Positions 38,301 to 48,677 of a stretch of DNA of 64,000 nt are shown one piece after another. Numbering within the stretch: position 1 is the first letter of the stretch; each line of letters begins with the position of its first letter. The DNA is from Labia minor (lineage: Eukaryota > Arthropoda > Insecta > Dermaptera > Spongiphoridae): positions 15,110,225 to 15,174,224 of the forward strand of contig OY720347.1 of NCBI GenBank assembly GCA_963082975.1. The letters run 5' to 3'. Below the pieces are notes generated by a model. That model was given only the letters and a program-made list of their open reading frames with translations. It did no database searches and was not told where the DNA came from. Position numbers and translations under genes: made by a program.

Positions 38301-38510
38301 ATACCGAAGTGGTTTCCCGTTGCCTTCTTCGGTTTGATTCTCAGCCGCCCCTAACCTGGAGTACAGACGCTGTTCGTAGCCGCCCCTAACCTGGAGAACA
38401 GACGCTACTGGGTTTCGCCATAACTGGCTTAAGAGAAGAGAAAGTAAATAGTAAGAATGAAAGACCCCTAGCCCTCGGACACCTAATAGCGTCGGGGTCG
38501 GAAGAAACAA
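35301..38510 (-). CDS. LINE endonuclease-reverse transcriptase ORF
   Basis: It encodes the protein that nicks target DNA and copies the element RNA at the nick. Of 1069 residues, about 111-357 form an APE-type endonuclease: WNVRS with Asn117, SELRW with Glu146, GDFN at 254-257, IDYI at 327-330 and SDH at 353-355. Residues about 586-850 form the reverse transcriptase: APGPDGIP at 583-590, DYRLISL in the finger region, QFGFR, FVDYEKAFD with Asp711, RGVRQGC at 766-772, and YADD at 810-813. The tail (KYLGCI, GPGRRRQSWLGNIREWTG) is the usual extension of these elements. All catalytic residues are present. The first Met is probably not the real start: a 35-bp tandem repeat lies in the first 60 codons and is read in two frames. 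Met78 (MTRNKIQM) is more likely. Confidence 0.93.
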   Translation of the reverse strand: MFLPTPTLLGVRGLGVFHSYYLLSLLLSQLWRNPVASVLQVRGGYEQRLYSRLGAAENQTEEGNGKPLRYTIPRKFTMTRNKIQMAPSPGQPLNGQGVLRISRLRIVKTRLRVCTWNVRSLFMAGKLNNAIKEMRRLKVKFMGISELRWPGVGVCSQEGGTLYYSGSESGDRFHRNGVGILVDSEFTRYVKNFVPISDRVMLLQIHGQPFDINILQVYAPTSDSKYDEEVEKFYNTLENTLNSLKKNTINLILGDFNAKIGQGRRGDLVGDFGLGECNERGDRLYDFCQTTEMVVTNTLFKLPKRRLYTWKSPRDSIDNQEPSRNQIDYILINRRFRNCVKRVTTYPGADIGSDHNPLVADMGLALKSVKRKNCNVNIIDTSRLQFEDVRNAVIDDLNGKLMRISIDDLDDINTQWALLKNALVETGSLHLRRTRTMKRRSWMTDEILDLMEERRLLKNNIVEYKKMQFKIRKGIKLAKQIWMTERCEEIEELVSKHDMFNIHVKVKEITGQFRSRPPMSILNEAKKLVTDEAELMKAWQLYAAKLFEDSREEVEIDDCDPEGPKIIKSELIHAISIAKNKKAPGPDGIPMELIKFINEDNIDLVLKIFNNIYNCGVLPEEWLKSTFVTIPKKQYPKNCSDYRLISLMSHMLKTFLRIIHARIRLKCELDLDDSQFGFRNAFGTREALFGFNVLLQKCRDQHKNVFACFVDYEKAFDRIKHTRLIELLCDAGVDEKDIRIIKNLYWRQYAVIRVGKSTTPGIEIQRGVRQGCILSPLLFNLYADRIFKEALEELDMGVKVNGVPISTIKYADDTVILSENIEDLQLLLNKISQIGIKAGLNINIAKTKFMVFSRQPHGNASLHLDNKQVERVRSFKYLGCIINDQLDPDIEIKSRIEAARSTFNKMRSFFCDDNLNLKLRQRMAKCYVWSILLYGVEAWTLKVSTMNRLEAFEMWILRRMLRIPWVERVTNRDVLRRANTQRELLNTVKCRKISYLGHILRGNKYQLLQLILKGKIEGRRGPGRRRQSWLGNIREWTGIRSVGELFRTAENRDVFARVIANVRETGQGT

Positions 38511-39159
38511 GAGTTGGCCAAGAGAGGCCAGATAGGAAAGATAAAAGTAAGATATCTAGTACAAGTAAGTGGAAGCAATACTAGATATGGCTTGGGACCT
38601 CATGGATGCCAATCCATATGCTCATAAGCTATGAGCCCCTCAAGGGAATATGTAAGATCACCCAGCGCGCATACAAACCGCCCGCCACAAGCCACTGATA
38701 GGAAAAAGGAAATTGTTATTTATTTATTTTATAATATTAGTAAATGTTAATCGGGATAAGTTATTAATAGGAATAAATAAATAAAGGATTTAAAACAGGA
38801 GTGGTAGAGGGGGGAGAAGGAGTGGAGTACTTGCTTGGTAGAACGTTGAACCCTGAACTGAACTCGGAATTAGATGACAAAAATAAAATTAGAACAATGA
38901 TCATTATCATTATCACTAATTATACTTATTAATGGGTTCATATACCCATCAGTCTCAGTACCGAGAATTACCAATTAAGGATCCACCGCGCCCACCTTGG
39001 TAGCAATTGATCCCAGATGTGCCCCATTGTAAAGAGCACTTCAAGATCAGTAAAATGATGTAAAACTTACCACCAGTTTTAACAAATACCCCAAGGAAAA
39101 ACGGATGGGAATCAGGAGCGATGCGACACACGTCCGACCAGCGCCGAGTTCACTCACAC
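38511..39159 (-). other. 5' region of the LINE
   Basis: This is non-coding sequence between the 5' end of the element and the long frame. It is more G+C-rich than the host flanks and carries a short AT-rich internal part (38710-38940). A promoter is expected here for an RTE element, but no box was recognised. Confidence 0.6.
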
Positions 39160-40702
39160 AGTAGTATATATATATATATATAGGAAGGGAAGGGTTATTT
39201 TCACACCAAATATCACTTGAGGAGATTTTTTACATATCTCTACGAATCATGCATTTTGTATTTGTTTTATCCTCGGGAAAAATCATCTTCATTAGTTTTT
39301 TCTTAATTTAAATTAATTTAATGACGTCACCCAGTCCTTCATGACGTCACATCCAGCTCCTCCTTATATATTATAAATAAAATTAAATAAAATTAAAAAT
39401 GTATGTTATATCCATATGTTTTTTATTGCATTAATAGATACATTTAAATTATTTGAAATTGTTTCTATAGCTGGAAATTAATTTATATCAAACCTTCGTT
39501 CGGTTCTGTGCCTGGCCACAACTTATATTTTTATTTCAATTTAATTTGAATTGGTTCATTCATATAGAATTTTTCATTAATTTAAATAACAGATAATTCT
39601 ATTATTTCGTCTAAATTCAATTATCATAGGTAGGTAGGTAGTTAGGTAGGTATTTATTTGTTAAATCAGATTTTAAAAATATACAAACATTCATATATAC
39701 ATATACATACATACCTATTATAGGTATTATTAAAGTGTAATTTATTTGGGAGAAACATTAATTAAATATAATTTTGACATTGATTATATGATCATTTAAA
39801 TTTTAAATAAATAATTTCTCTTGGAAAATTAATTAAATTTATCAATAACCAAATCATATATCTTTATTAAATTTATAGGTAGGTATATGTAAATAGTAGT
39901 TTAAGCATAATTGCATTTTAGAAATTAGCATATTTCTCTAAATATAACTAACCCAATTCTATAATTTCCAATATATAGGTTGATATATAAAAAATAATAG
40001 AAGATAAAGAAAGGAAAAATAAAAGGCGAAACATTTAGCAATAAAGATCTCAAAAAGATTGATTGATTGAGAGATTGAAAGAAAGTAGAATGCATTTCGA
40101 CTGATTTTATTGTAACGAATCAATCGTATTACTTATATAGAGATTTGCCCTTTAAGTTCAAAGGGAAATATTCATTAAAATGACTTTCTGTTGAATGAAG
40201 GAGTGGAATAGCTCAATGCACCTTGCGAATGATCATTTTGAATCTTTTCGATTTTGAATTCCAATAACGTAGAAATCGGATAAGTGAAAGAAAAATAAAA
40301 AAAAGATATGAATTTTCAGATTAAAACAGGTAACAACAATAACGTTTGTGAGGAAAATACCTAAATTCAATATTTCTAAGAAAAATAGTTCTATTATGAA
40401 CCTCTCTCTCTCCCTATTGAAGTGAAACAATTTTATTATATATTTTTTTTATCTTTTCACTCTACTAAAGCATTTATTGAAAAATATAAATGTGAAAATA
40501 GAAAATACTCCTAGATAATCTGTTATAATCAGATGTCATCATCAATTTTATGAAATTTAATTCAAATTTAATCGTAAAAGATATTTAAGCTTTAAGTATT
40601 TTGACACTGGAAAATCTTATGATTTTCTGTATTTTAATTTGAATTTTTAGAACTATCACTTAATTTTCTTAACTATTATAGCTATATAAAAAAACCTCTG
40701 AC

Positions 40703-40733
40703 TTTTGACGCTAGCCTCTCACCCTGTGGCGCC
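40703..40733 (-). repeat. Possible SINE fragment (shared with 63052)
   Basis: The minus-strand word CACAGGGTGAGAGGCTAGCG resembles CACAGGGTGAGACGTTAGCC next to the tRNA-like T-arm at 63061. It may be the 5' piece of the same tRNA-derived SINE. It is short and uncertain. Confidence 0.35.
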
Positions 40734-41070
40734 TTATATTTATATATATATATATATATATATTTAGATATAATAGTTAAGAACAGTAAAATAGTTAAGA
40801 AGGTTCGGAACATACATAAGACTATATATCTTTAACATACAATTATTTTGTTTACATTTTATGGTTATGGTTCATTTAAAGTTTCAAATTTCTTTTTCAG
40901 TGTTGTTCCACGAATTTTTTCTAGCAATGGTTTCTCAATAAATAAATAAATAATTTTGCTTATGTTGCAATTATTGTTTTTTCAGTAGAATTTATACCTA
41001 AGTTCAATTCATTCATCTACAAGTCCATCTTTCGCCTTATTCATCATGAATTAGTTTATTAAATAAAAGT

Positions 41071-41071
41071 A

Positions 41072-41112
<41 letters not shown>
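41071..41112 (+). repeat. (AAT)n microsatellite
   Basis: About 13 trinucleotide units lie in tandem, with no visible element border. Confidence 0.9.
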
Positions 41113-41873
41113 GGAGAACAGAACGATTTGTTTAAACCAATTTGATATTTTGATTATATACCTTTTAAAAATTTTTTCAAAGAACAGTGCAAAAATAAAA
41201 ATGAAAATATAATATATTTCTAGAATTATTAAAGTTTTAAAACAAAAGTAAATCAATAAAAAGCAAGGTAATATTTATAGCTTGGAGTTTTATTAGTTTC
41301 TAAAAGAAAAAAAAGTCCTAAAATAAAAATAAATAAAAAGAATAGAGTATTTACATGTATATTATAGTATAAAGAAGATGGATTTTATTATATATATTTA
41401 CCACGGGTGAAATTTCACCTTCAAAGTAAAAGACAAGAAAACTAAGAAATTGTTGATTTGACAGATGCATTTGCCGAGGCATGACATCCGTCCAAGTGGA
41501 AGAAGACATTTCAAAGAGCTGAAGGAGATCTTTAAGCTTCCTTGCTTGTTCGTTTAAAGAGGGAGTAACTCAAAAGAATTTAACCAACCTCGACGGCGTT
41601 TTTTTTAATTGGGCCCCGTTTAACCAGGAATTTTAACTAGCCAGCCATTTTTTTTTTATGACCTATTAAACTCGAAAATTCTTTTATTAAGAATAGCCAT
41701 CTCATTTACTATAATATCTATCTATCTTCTCTTCTATACTAATATATATGTTATTCTAATACTCCTGAGATTCTTCATACCAGTGAATTAATTTTTTCAT
41801 CAATCTTTTTTGGTCCAGGAGTCCTGCCTCTCGTAATCTCCTCAAATTTTAAATTCTATTTATATTATATTAT

Positions 41874-42048
41874 TAAGGTGACCATTTTTTGAAAACACTA
41901 AATCAGGACAATTTACCTTTTTTTGGAACCAAATTGAAAAAAAGTACGAAATGTCCTAAATATTTCAAAAAACGGGACAGACATCAAAAAGGAGGACACT
42001 TACAAAAGGAGGACAGAGCTTGCAAATGGAGGACTGTTGGTCACATTA
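41874..42048. mobile_element. hAT-type MITE, family D copy 2
   Basis: The ends TAAGGTGACCA and TGGTCACATTA are inverse. The interior has TTTTTTTGGAACCAAATTG and repeats of GGAGGACA. The flanks TATATTAT and AATATTAT match at 7 of 8 but are of low complexity. Confidence 0.75.
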
Positions 42049-42368
42049 ATATTATATATATATTATATATTTAGAGATGTATAGAGATTATGCAATTCAA
42101 AATAATTTTATTAATATTACACTTAGAAATTTAAAAAAATTTAATTCCAACTATTGGAATTACATATTACATCCACCTAAAACGTTCATATATAAATTGT
42201 TTACAAATTTTAATTTTGTGATATATATTTTGATGAAAACTTTAATTAACCCCTTAACGCACACTTTTTTTGAAAAAAAACCGCCAAAAAAATCATTTTT
42301 TTTTATTTCAGAAAATACATATTTGAACATTATTTTGGCTGAAAATTAAAAAAAAAATAAAAAATCAT

Positions 42369-43235
42369 TCAAAATTTAATGTAATTTAATTTAAAATTAA
42401 GTAACGATACGACGATTTGAGATGTAACCGGCATATCTTTATATTTCTCATCTATTATTGTGCCTTTCCCTGTGTATATAATAAAAGGAAAAAGATAGCC
42501 ACTTTTAGATTCACACAATAAATACAATTTTATTCCAAATCTCGCTCTTTTTAGTGGAATATACTGCATCCATCCTAATCGACCTTTGTAAAGCATTAGG
42601 CTTTCATCAATTGTTATATCCCTTTCTGGTATATATAAACTAGAACATTTATTATTTATTATTTCATAAATGGGCCAAATTTTACAAAGCTTTGGATTGG
42701 GATGTGTATTTATGTCAAATGTTTCATTGTTACTAAAATGTAAGTTCCTTTTTATACTAATATATCTTCTTAGGTTCATCAATTTTGGAAAAATAGGAGT
42801 ACTCCACATTTCATTACTTGACCAATACATTCTTTCTTCTGGTTTTTTGATAAGCCCCTGAAGTATACAGATGGCAAAAAATATCATTATTTCATTTTTG
42901 TCGACATTTTTCCATTGACTGGTAGATCTACCAGGATGTTGTTCAGCATATCTATTCGTCTCCAATACAATAATATCCAACAGAGAATCATCAAAAAATA
43001 ATTTGAAATACTCCAGTACATCAAAATTATCTTCAAAAAGAAAAGTTGTACCTGGAGTGGCAACAAATTGAAATCTTGGTGGAGGTGGATTTGGTTGGCT
43101 ATCGCTTATCTGCTTCCAATCAACAGCGATATCTTCATCTGAACTATCTTCAGAATCACTGGAATAAATATCAGAATCTTCTGAACCACTTTCTGACAAA
43201 TTTGCGTATTCATATTCAGATTCGGAATCCGTCAT
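42369..43235 (-). CDS. piggyBac transposase, N-terminal half only
   Basis: piggyBac transposases cut and paste DNA at TTAA. This 288-residue frame has an acidic N-terminus (residues 1-40, many Asp, Glu and Ser) and then the dimerisation and start of the catalytic domain. IDESLMLYKGRLG carries the first catalytic Asp (Asp210, equal to Asp268 of the Trichoplusia protein). GIKLYLLCESKSGY and YTGKGT follow. The second and third catalytic Asp and the cysteine-rich C-terminal domain are absent, because the frame ends shortly after residue 270 in unrelated codons. Typical length is about 550-600 residues. The copy cannot move itself but keeps an open frame, which may mean recent deletion or retention of a DNA-binding fragment. 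Confidence 0.88.
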   Translation of the reverse strand: MTDSESEYEYANLSESGSEDSDIYSSDSEDSSDEDIAVDWKQISDSQPNPPPPRFQFVATPGTTFLFEDNFDVLEYFKLFFDDSLLDIIVLETNRYAEQHPGRSTSQWKNVDKNEIMIFFAICILQGLIKKPEERMYWSSNEMWSTPIFPKLMNLRRYISIKRNLHFSNNETFDINTHPNPKLCKIWPIYEIINNKCSSLYIPERDITIDESLMLYKGRLGWMQYIPLKRARFGIKLYLLCESKSGYLFPFIIYTGKGTIIDEKYKDMPVTSQIVVSLLNFKLNYIKF

Positions 43236-43762
43236 TTTTCGTTATATATTTTACTAAAATAAAATCTAAAATAAAATAGTAATTTTTATTTGAACAGTAA
43301 GAAACGTACCCTTTTTTACAGTAAATATCAATTATATTATATCTTTATATATTTTACCACTAATAATATCTATAAAAGATAACAAACAATTGTCTTTGTA
43401 TAAATTTACTTTGATAACGTCCACTGTTTTCAAGACTGACTCAAATATTTCTGTTTCTATATTGGAAACCACGTGTATAAAAATTTAGTAAACAAGTAGA
43501 CAAGTGGCGGCATAAATTAGTCATAAAAAGGATCATAAAAGTGCCGACATAAAGAGTGCTAAGTAGGTAAAAAATAATAGATATTTACTATTTTATTTTA
43601 CATTTTATTTTAGTAAATTATATTCTAGCAAATGTCGGGATATTTGCAAAGGCTATATTTAATTCTTAAAAAAAAGTTTTAGAGATTACAATGTGGACCG
43701 ATATATGACTAATGTTAAAAAAACAGACTTGTATCCCAGTTTTTATATAATTATTTTCAATC

Positions 43763-43871
43763 CTCGAATATATTCGAGTGTAAACATTAAGGTAGAATAA
43801 AATGCGCTGACGCTCGAGTTAACTCGAGTGTGCACATTTAGGCCAGTTTGATGCGCTCGAGTATATTCGAG
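43763..43871. promoter_or_regulatory. Three 16-bp palindromes at the piggyBac right end
   Basis: CTCGAATATATTCGAG (43763-43778), CTCGAGTTAACTCGAG (43813-43828) and CTCGAGTATATTCGAG (43856-43871) share the form CTCGA, six variable bases, TCGAG. Each is followed by a similar tail (TGTAAACATTAAGG, TGTGCACATTTAGG, CGTGCACGTTAAGG). The last tail is the terminal repeat itself. They look like repeated transposase-binding units. The left end has no such array. Confidence 0.8.
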
Positions 43872-43891
43872 CGTGCACGTTAAGGGGTTAA

Positions 43892-45074
43892 ATTAAATTA
43901 GTTTATTTTACCTTATAATATCTTGATTTTGTTGAATGTCAGTATATTATTATTTAGTACCTGGTTCATCGAGCCGCCGTTCAAATAATTTAAAAGAACA
44001 TTGATTAAAATAAAATAGTCATAAAACATCCAGCACTTAAACGGAGGTATTAATGCACTGAAAGACAGAAAAAGTATGGCCTGTGGATATAACAAAATAT
44101 ATATTTCGTAATTTGATTTTATTTATTTTTATAATATTTTTATAATCGATTTTTCTTTATGAAAATTATCTATGGTGTGAATTTCAAAAATTCCTTCGAG
44201 CAGTTTAATATTTCAAAAATACAAATATATGTATATATATATATTACGATGTTTCAAATTTATATTTTTTTTAAATACGATAATATTACCAGTAGTTGAT
44301 GATGCTTCACTTGAATTTCTTTTATGATCCAGGTAACTCGAAATTTTTAAATCTGAGGCACAAATATTTTCTTTTAAAGGAAAAAAGTCTTTCTCTTAAA
44401 AAATCGAACTCTATTTTTGTTATCCACAATGTTTGTCCTACACGGTTCAAATTTAATAAAATAATATCTTGTTAGCTTTAGAAAAATAATTTTTGAGTAT
44501 TCAAAATAATGATTTTTTTATTCATATAAATGACAACTGATCTAATGAATTTTAAGTAATTTCTTTAATCCGATCTTTAACTAAATGTCTATAGTTCACC
44601 TGAAAAATGAGAGCATGCCAAACTAATGAGATTCTAATGGGCAATCTCATATATATATATATATATCTTATGGCATCTGAGTAAATTCTTTTCATTTTTG
44701 ATATAGTATTTGGTAATGTGATTCTATTTGTGATACGATATTAAAGGTAATTTAAAGGGTTAAATAGCATAAACACATTCTTCCCTTATCGTTGAAATGT
44801 AAAATGAATGAATAAAGAGAGGATGAGGCTGTTTAATAAAGAAATTTATTGTTCGCAAGAAGAAAAAAACATAGAGAGATTTAAAAACGAACGATCAAAT
44901 AAATAAACAAGAGTATTTTTATTTTATTCTATTCGGTTGCACAATCCTTCTTGCGGCTAAGAGGTTTATCGTTATCTGATTTGAGAATTACTGCCGTTGC
45001 AATTGTTCATATGTTCTCAGCAGTTTTTTTTTTTTTTTTTTTAATTTAATAAAAATGAGATAAAAATAGATAGA
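43892..45074. other. AT-rich sequence, no gene seen
   Basis: It includes (TA)n tracts at 44226-44243 and 44650-44668 and an 18-nt T-run near 45026. Nothing else was recognised. Confidence 0.55.
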
Positions 45075-45770
45075 GCAAATTTAAATCTATAATAGTTTCA
45101 TAGACAAAAGTAGCCACAACACATCCCTAACCTCTCCCATCTCTCTCACCTTCTTTCCCAGATTATCCACCCACCGTGTCGTTAGTCTTCCAAGTGGAGG
45201 TTTCCCACTCGGTCTCCCTACCAATATATTTTTTGCCATTCTATCTTCTCCCATTCTAGCCACGTGTCCTGCCCACCGTAGCCTTCTCGCTTTTATAATT
45301 ATAACTATATCTGGAGATGCATAGAGGTCATGCAATTCCTCGTTATGACTTTCTTTGGCCCATAAATGCTTCGCAGAATCCTATTCTCAAATACTCTAAA
45401 TCTACTCTCGTCACCTAAGGTCATAGAATATGCCTCACACCCATATAATACAACCGGTAAAATAATTGTTTTATATATTTTAATTTTTATCCGCTTTGAT
45501 AATAATTTGGACGCGATAAGCCCCTTTATTGCATAATAACAGGCGTTTCCCGATTGTATCCTCGCTTTAAACTCATCTTATTATATTATTATCTTTCGTT
45601 ATCACAGAACCTAAGTATTTAAATTGTTTTACATTTTCAAATTCTATATCTTGTATGTTAAGATTTTGTGTGTTAATACTATTCGTCTCTGTTACTAAAT
45701 ACTTTGTCTTAGCATTATTAATTTCCGGTCCCACCTCTTTTCATGCTTCAATTAATTTTTCTACGCTATC
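45075..45770 (-). pseudogene. LINE 3'-end fragment F3
   Basis: The minus strand shows IKIYKTIILPVVLYGCEA and SRFRVFENRILRSIYGPKK, then RLRWAGHVARMGEDRMAKN, then TTRWVDNLGKKVREMGEV. This is the thumb and tail region of an insect endonuclease-reverse transcriptase LINE. It is the longest of the five fragments and comes from a different family than the LINE at 35293. The frame is interrupted, and upstream catalytic motifs are absent. Confidence 0.85.
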
Positions 45771-48677
45771 TATAATTGCAATTTACTATTAATCAAAATT
45801 TGAACCTGATATCAAAAAATATCAACCGTCACATTAATTATTTTAGTTAATTAATTAATTATTAATCATTGATAAAATTATTAATTTATTAAATATTGAA
45901 TTGAATGTTTGGTTAAATAATATTAGCTTTTCTACTATTAATATAATCTGAAAATTGTTAAAAGTATAATCTATATATTAAAAGCTCATAATTTTATGTT
46001 AAACTATAATAATATGTATACTTATACTACATTACATCAAAAAAATAAAGTTTTAAAAGGGGCGATTTAGAAAAAAGGTTGAGAAACCCTGATTTATATA
46101 TACTTACCTAAAATGTGTGAACATTAAACTAAATAACAAATACCATACTCAAACGATAATAAGTTTTTACTTTAAAGATAATGTAAAAGACTACATATAG
46201 GGGCGACGGGCGAGAAATTATAGAATTATTTTTGCCTCCAGAATTTCAGAAAAGAAAATTTAATTATAGAAAATGTATAAATAATAATATTATTTATTAC
46301 TTTTTTTACATTTTATTCATAGTTAAACTTTTCCAAATCACAAATTTATATTTTGAAATACAAAAGAAAAACATTGAAAATTTAATCCCTTCAACTGTCA
46401 AATTTCCTCCAATATATGTAGTTGAACTTGACACTACACAATAGTGACTTAAGTTTTCCATACAATTGTTTCATGGATATATAAAAATGTGTTAAATATG
46501 GTAGAGCTTTAAATAGTAATTAGGACAAAATTTTATGAAAAAATAATTTTATTATTAAAATAATAATAAATAATAGAATCTAATTATTATAATAATTTAA
46601 ATAAATTAATGTATCTCAAGTCTGATCATGATTTTAATTCTGACACGAACATAAACACCCAGAAATTAATTTGAATTTCAATCGTTTGAACATTTTATTA
46701 ATTTATATTTTTCTATAATATAATTTTTTGTAAATTATAATTATTTATTTAAAAATAATTGGAACCTACAAATTTTGTTCAATATTAAATATAGATATAA
46801 AATATACAGGAAGTATATATTTGTATTTTCCATTCTTAATTAAAACCAAAATACATAATATATATAATATATATAATTACCGATAAGTCATAATTCATTA
46901 GAAAAGTAATCGCCATTAGTTTTTTTTTTAATTAAATTTTTATCAATTAATTAAAAATATTTAAATAAAGTATTTCTTATTGAATTTGAATATTAAAAAA
47001 AAAAAATATTCCTATAAATTATATTTGTTGATATTATTACAATAACAATATTGTTATTGCTTCAACAAAAATATAGAGGAAAATTGCCATTTATTTTGAT
47101 AAAATATATTTTCTCAAATAATTTCAACATAAAAAAAAATAACAAATGTTAAATTTAGGCGGTCATTTATTAATAAATTATTCGTTTCACTGAAAATATC
47201 TTAAAAATATAAACACAAAAATGTGAAGTTCCCTCAAATGAAAAAAATAAAGTATGAGCATAATATAATGTGTGTTTCCCTATATATATATATATAATTT
47301 TATTATTTTTTATTATGAAAATGATTTTTAAAGTAAAATTTTGTTTTATTGATGATGGATTTTTTATTAATGTAAAATATATATTTTTTTAAAATCAATT
47401 ATTTTGATAATTATTTTCTATTAAATACATTATAAAAAATAGTGAGTGAAATTCAACGATTATAAAATAACGAAATGTTACATCTAAAAAGGGCATTCTT
47501 AATTTGTTAATTGCCTGTTTTTATTTTTAGATGTAGATGTAGTAGATGCCAATCGAATAAATAAGAATCAACGAGAATTATTTAAACAATAACGTGTAAA
47601 GTATAAAAATTAAATGAATTATAATATTAAATTAATAATTGCCTATTATTTACAATTTTATTTTGTAACGACAAGGTCAGGCCTTTAGTTCTTATGTGTT
47701 CTTTGGAATGAGAAGAAACTGACGTCCCAATTATGGAACCAGTTGTCTTAAGTGGACCGATGACAAGTTTTTTTACTAGAAAATAGATATATTCAAGTGG
47801 CTCAAAATAAATATATTTAACAAAATATTTTTTTCATAATTATTTCTTTTTTAAATACACAGTCAGAAATTTAATTGAATTGAAGTTTAAAAGTATAAAA
47901 TTATCATCTCGTTAACTGAACATTTAAAGATTGTTCATGTTTAGATTGTATAGTAATATATAACACCGTTAAACGAGCTGATAATCTTGTTAAATGCATA
48001 GCGTTCATTATCTGTGTTTTATACTTGATGCCTGTCATTTTGTCTTTAAAGCCAGTGTTGATGTCTCCTCTTTCCTTTGCTTTTGAAATAAGCTTTGGAG
48101 ATGTGTTGTAAACTGTAACCTTCAACTACAGTGCTTCACCTTTGGCCTAAATGGAAAGAGCTCGGAACTCGGCTATCCGGTTAAACTTTACTTAATTTGC
48201 GTCGAGCGGTTAAAACGAAATAATTTCCGGTGCAAAAGACACTGCGTCAAGATTATGAACGTTAGACGAATGAGAATTTCATCAAGAAATTACAGGGTAA
48301 TTTCGAGAAAAAGTGAAAATGAAAGAGAGAGAGAGAGATGAAGTCGGTTCGTAGGAAGTTATCTCTCAGGCATTTGACCAAGAAAAAAAAATGTTTAAGA
48401 TTGACTTTAAATTGTTCAATTAATCACACACACAACGAATGAAAATAAAGTTCTTTTTTTTAAACGACGAGCAAAAAATGAAATAAAAAAGGTATGAATA
48501 AAAATATAAATAAAAAGAAAAATATTGTATTTTTTTTAAATTAATGGATAAATTTAAAATATTATTAAATTTTTAACTTCCCAAATTCATATTCTCTGAG
48601 TCCTCTCTCGATTGTTATAAGGTGAACGATTCAAGGAAACAATGTATTATTTTTAAAAATAAAACATTACTTTTGTT
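45771..48677. other. AT-rich sequence, one hAT end fragment
   Basis: At 46055-46091 the words GGGGCGATTTAG and GGTTGAGAAACCCTG resemble the right end of family E hAT elements, without a partner end. The patches at 47690-47780 and 48120-48330 are less AT-rich with no recognised product. The rest is AT-rich. Confidence 0.45.

Larger units (their letters stand above)
35293..39159 (-). mobile_element. Full-length RTE-like LINE
   Basis: It is 3867 bp between 10-bp target duplications AGTAGTATAT (35283-35292 and 39160-39169). It has a 5' region of about 650 bp, one long open frame, and a 3' untranslated part of only 8 nt (AGAAGAAG) after the TGA stop. A short frame-plus-microsatellite 3' end instead of poly(A), one ORF with an APE endonuclease and no RNase H, and about 3.9 kb total all fit the RTE group. 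The open frame and clear target duplications indicate a recent insertion. Confidence 0.9.
35006..39528 (+). mobile_element. Family B copy B5, split by a LINE
   Basis: The left part (35006-35292) runs from TTTTTACTGATCGACGATAG to the CCGGAAACCGGAAGTAGT motif. The right part (39160-39528) resumes at the second 5'-like block and continues through two TGACGTCA octamers (about 39321 and 39342) to the diverged inverse repeat and stem-loop. B2 shows the uninterrupted order, which fixes the insertion point. Confidence 0.88.
39529..41873. other. AT-rich sequence with microsatellites
   Basis: It contains (GTAG)n-like repeats at 39630-39650, (TA)n at 40740-40762 and a long (AAT)n tract at 41071-41112. 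A balanced patch at 41450-41660 is unassigned. Confidence 0.5.
42246..43891. mobile_element. piggyBac element, internally deleted
   Basis: TTAA lies at both borders (42246-42249 and 43888-43891). The inverted ends are CCCCTTAACGCACAC on the left and CCCCTTAACGTGCAC on the right. It contains an N-terminal transposase frame (42369-43235, minus) and a right-end array of palindromes (43763-43871). At 1.65 kb it is shorter than a full piggyBac (about 2.4 kb). The missing part encodes the C-terminal half of the transposase. Confidence 0.92.

Noticed and set aside
35484-38337. Many plus-strand open frames across the LINE region
   Set aside because: They lie opposite the 1069-codon minus-strand frame and show no domain. 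They are antisense shadows of the reverse transcriptase gene.
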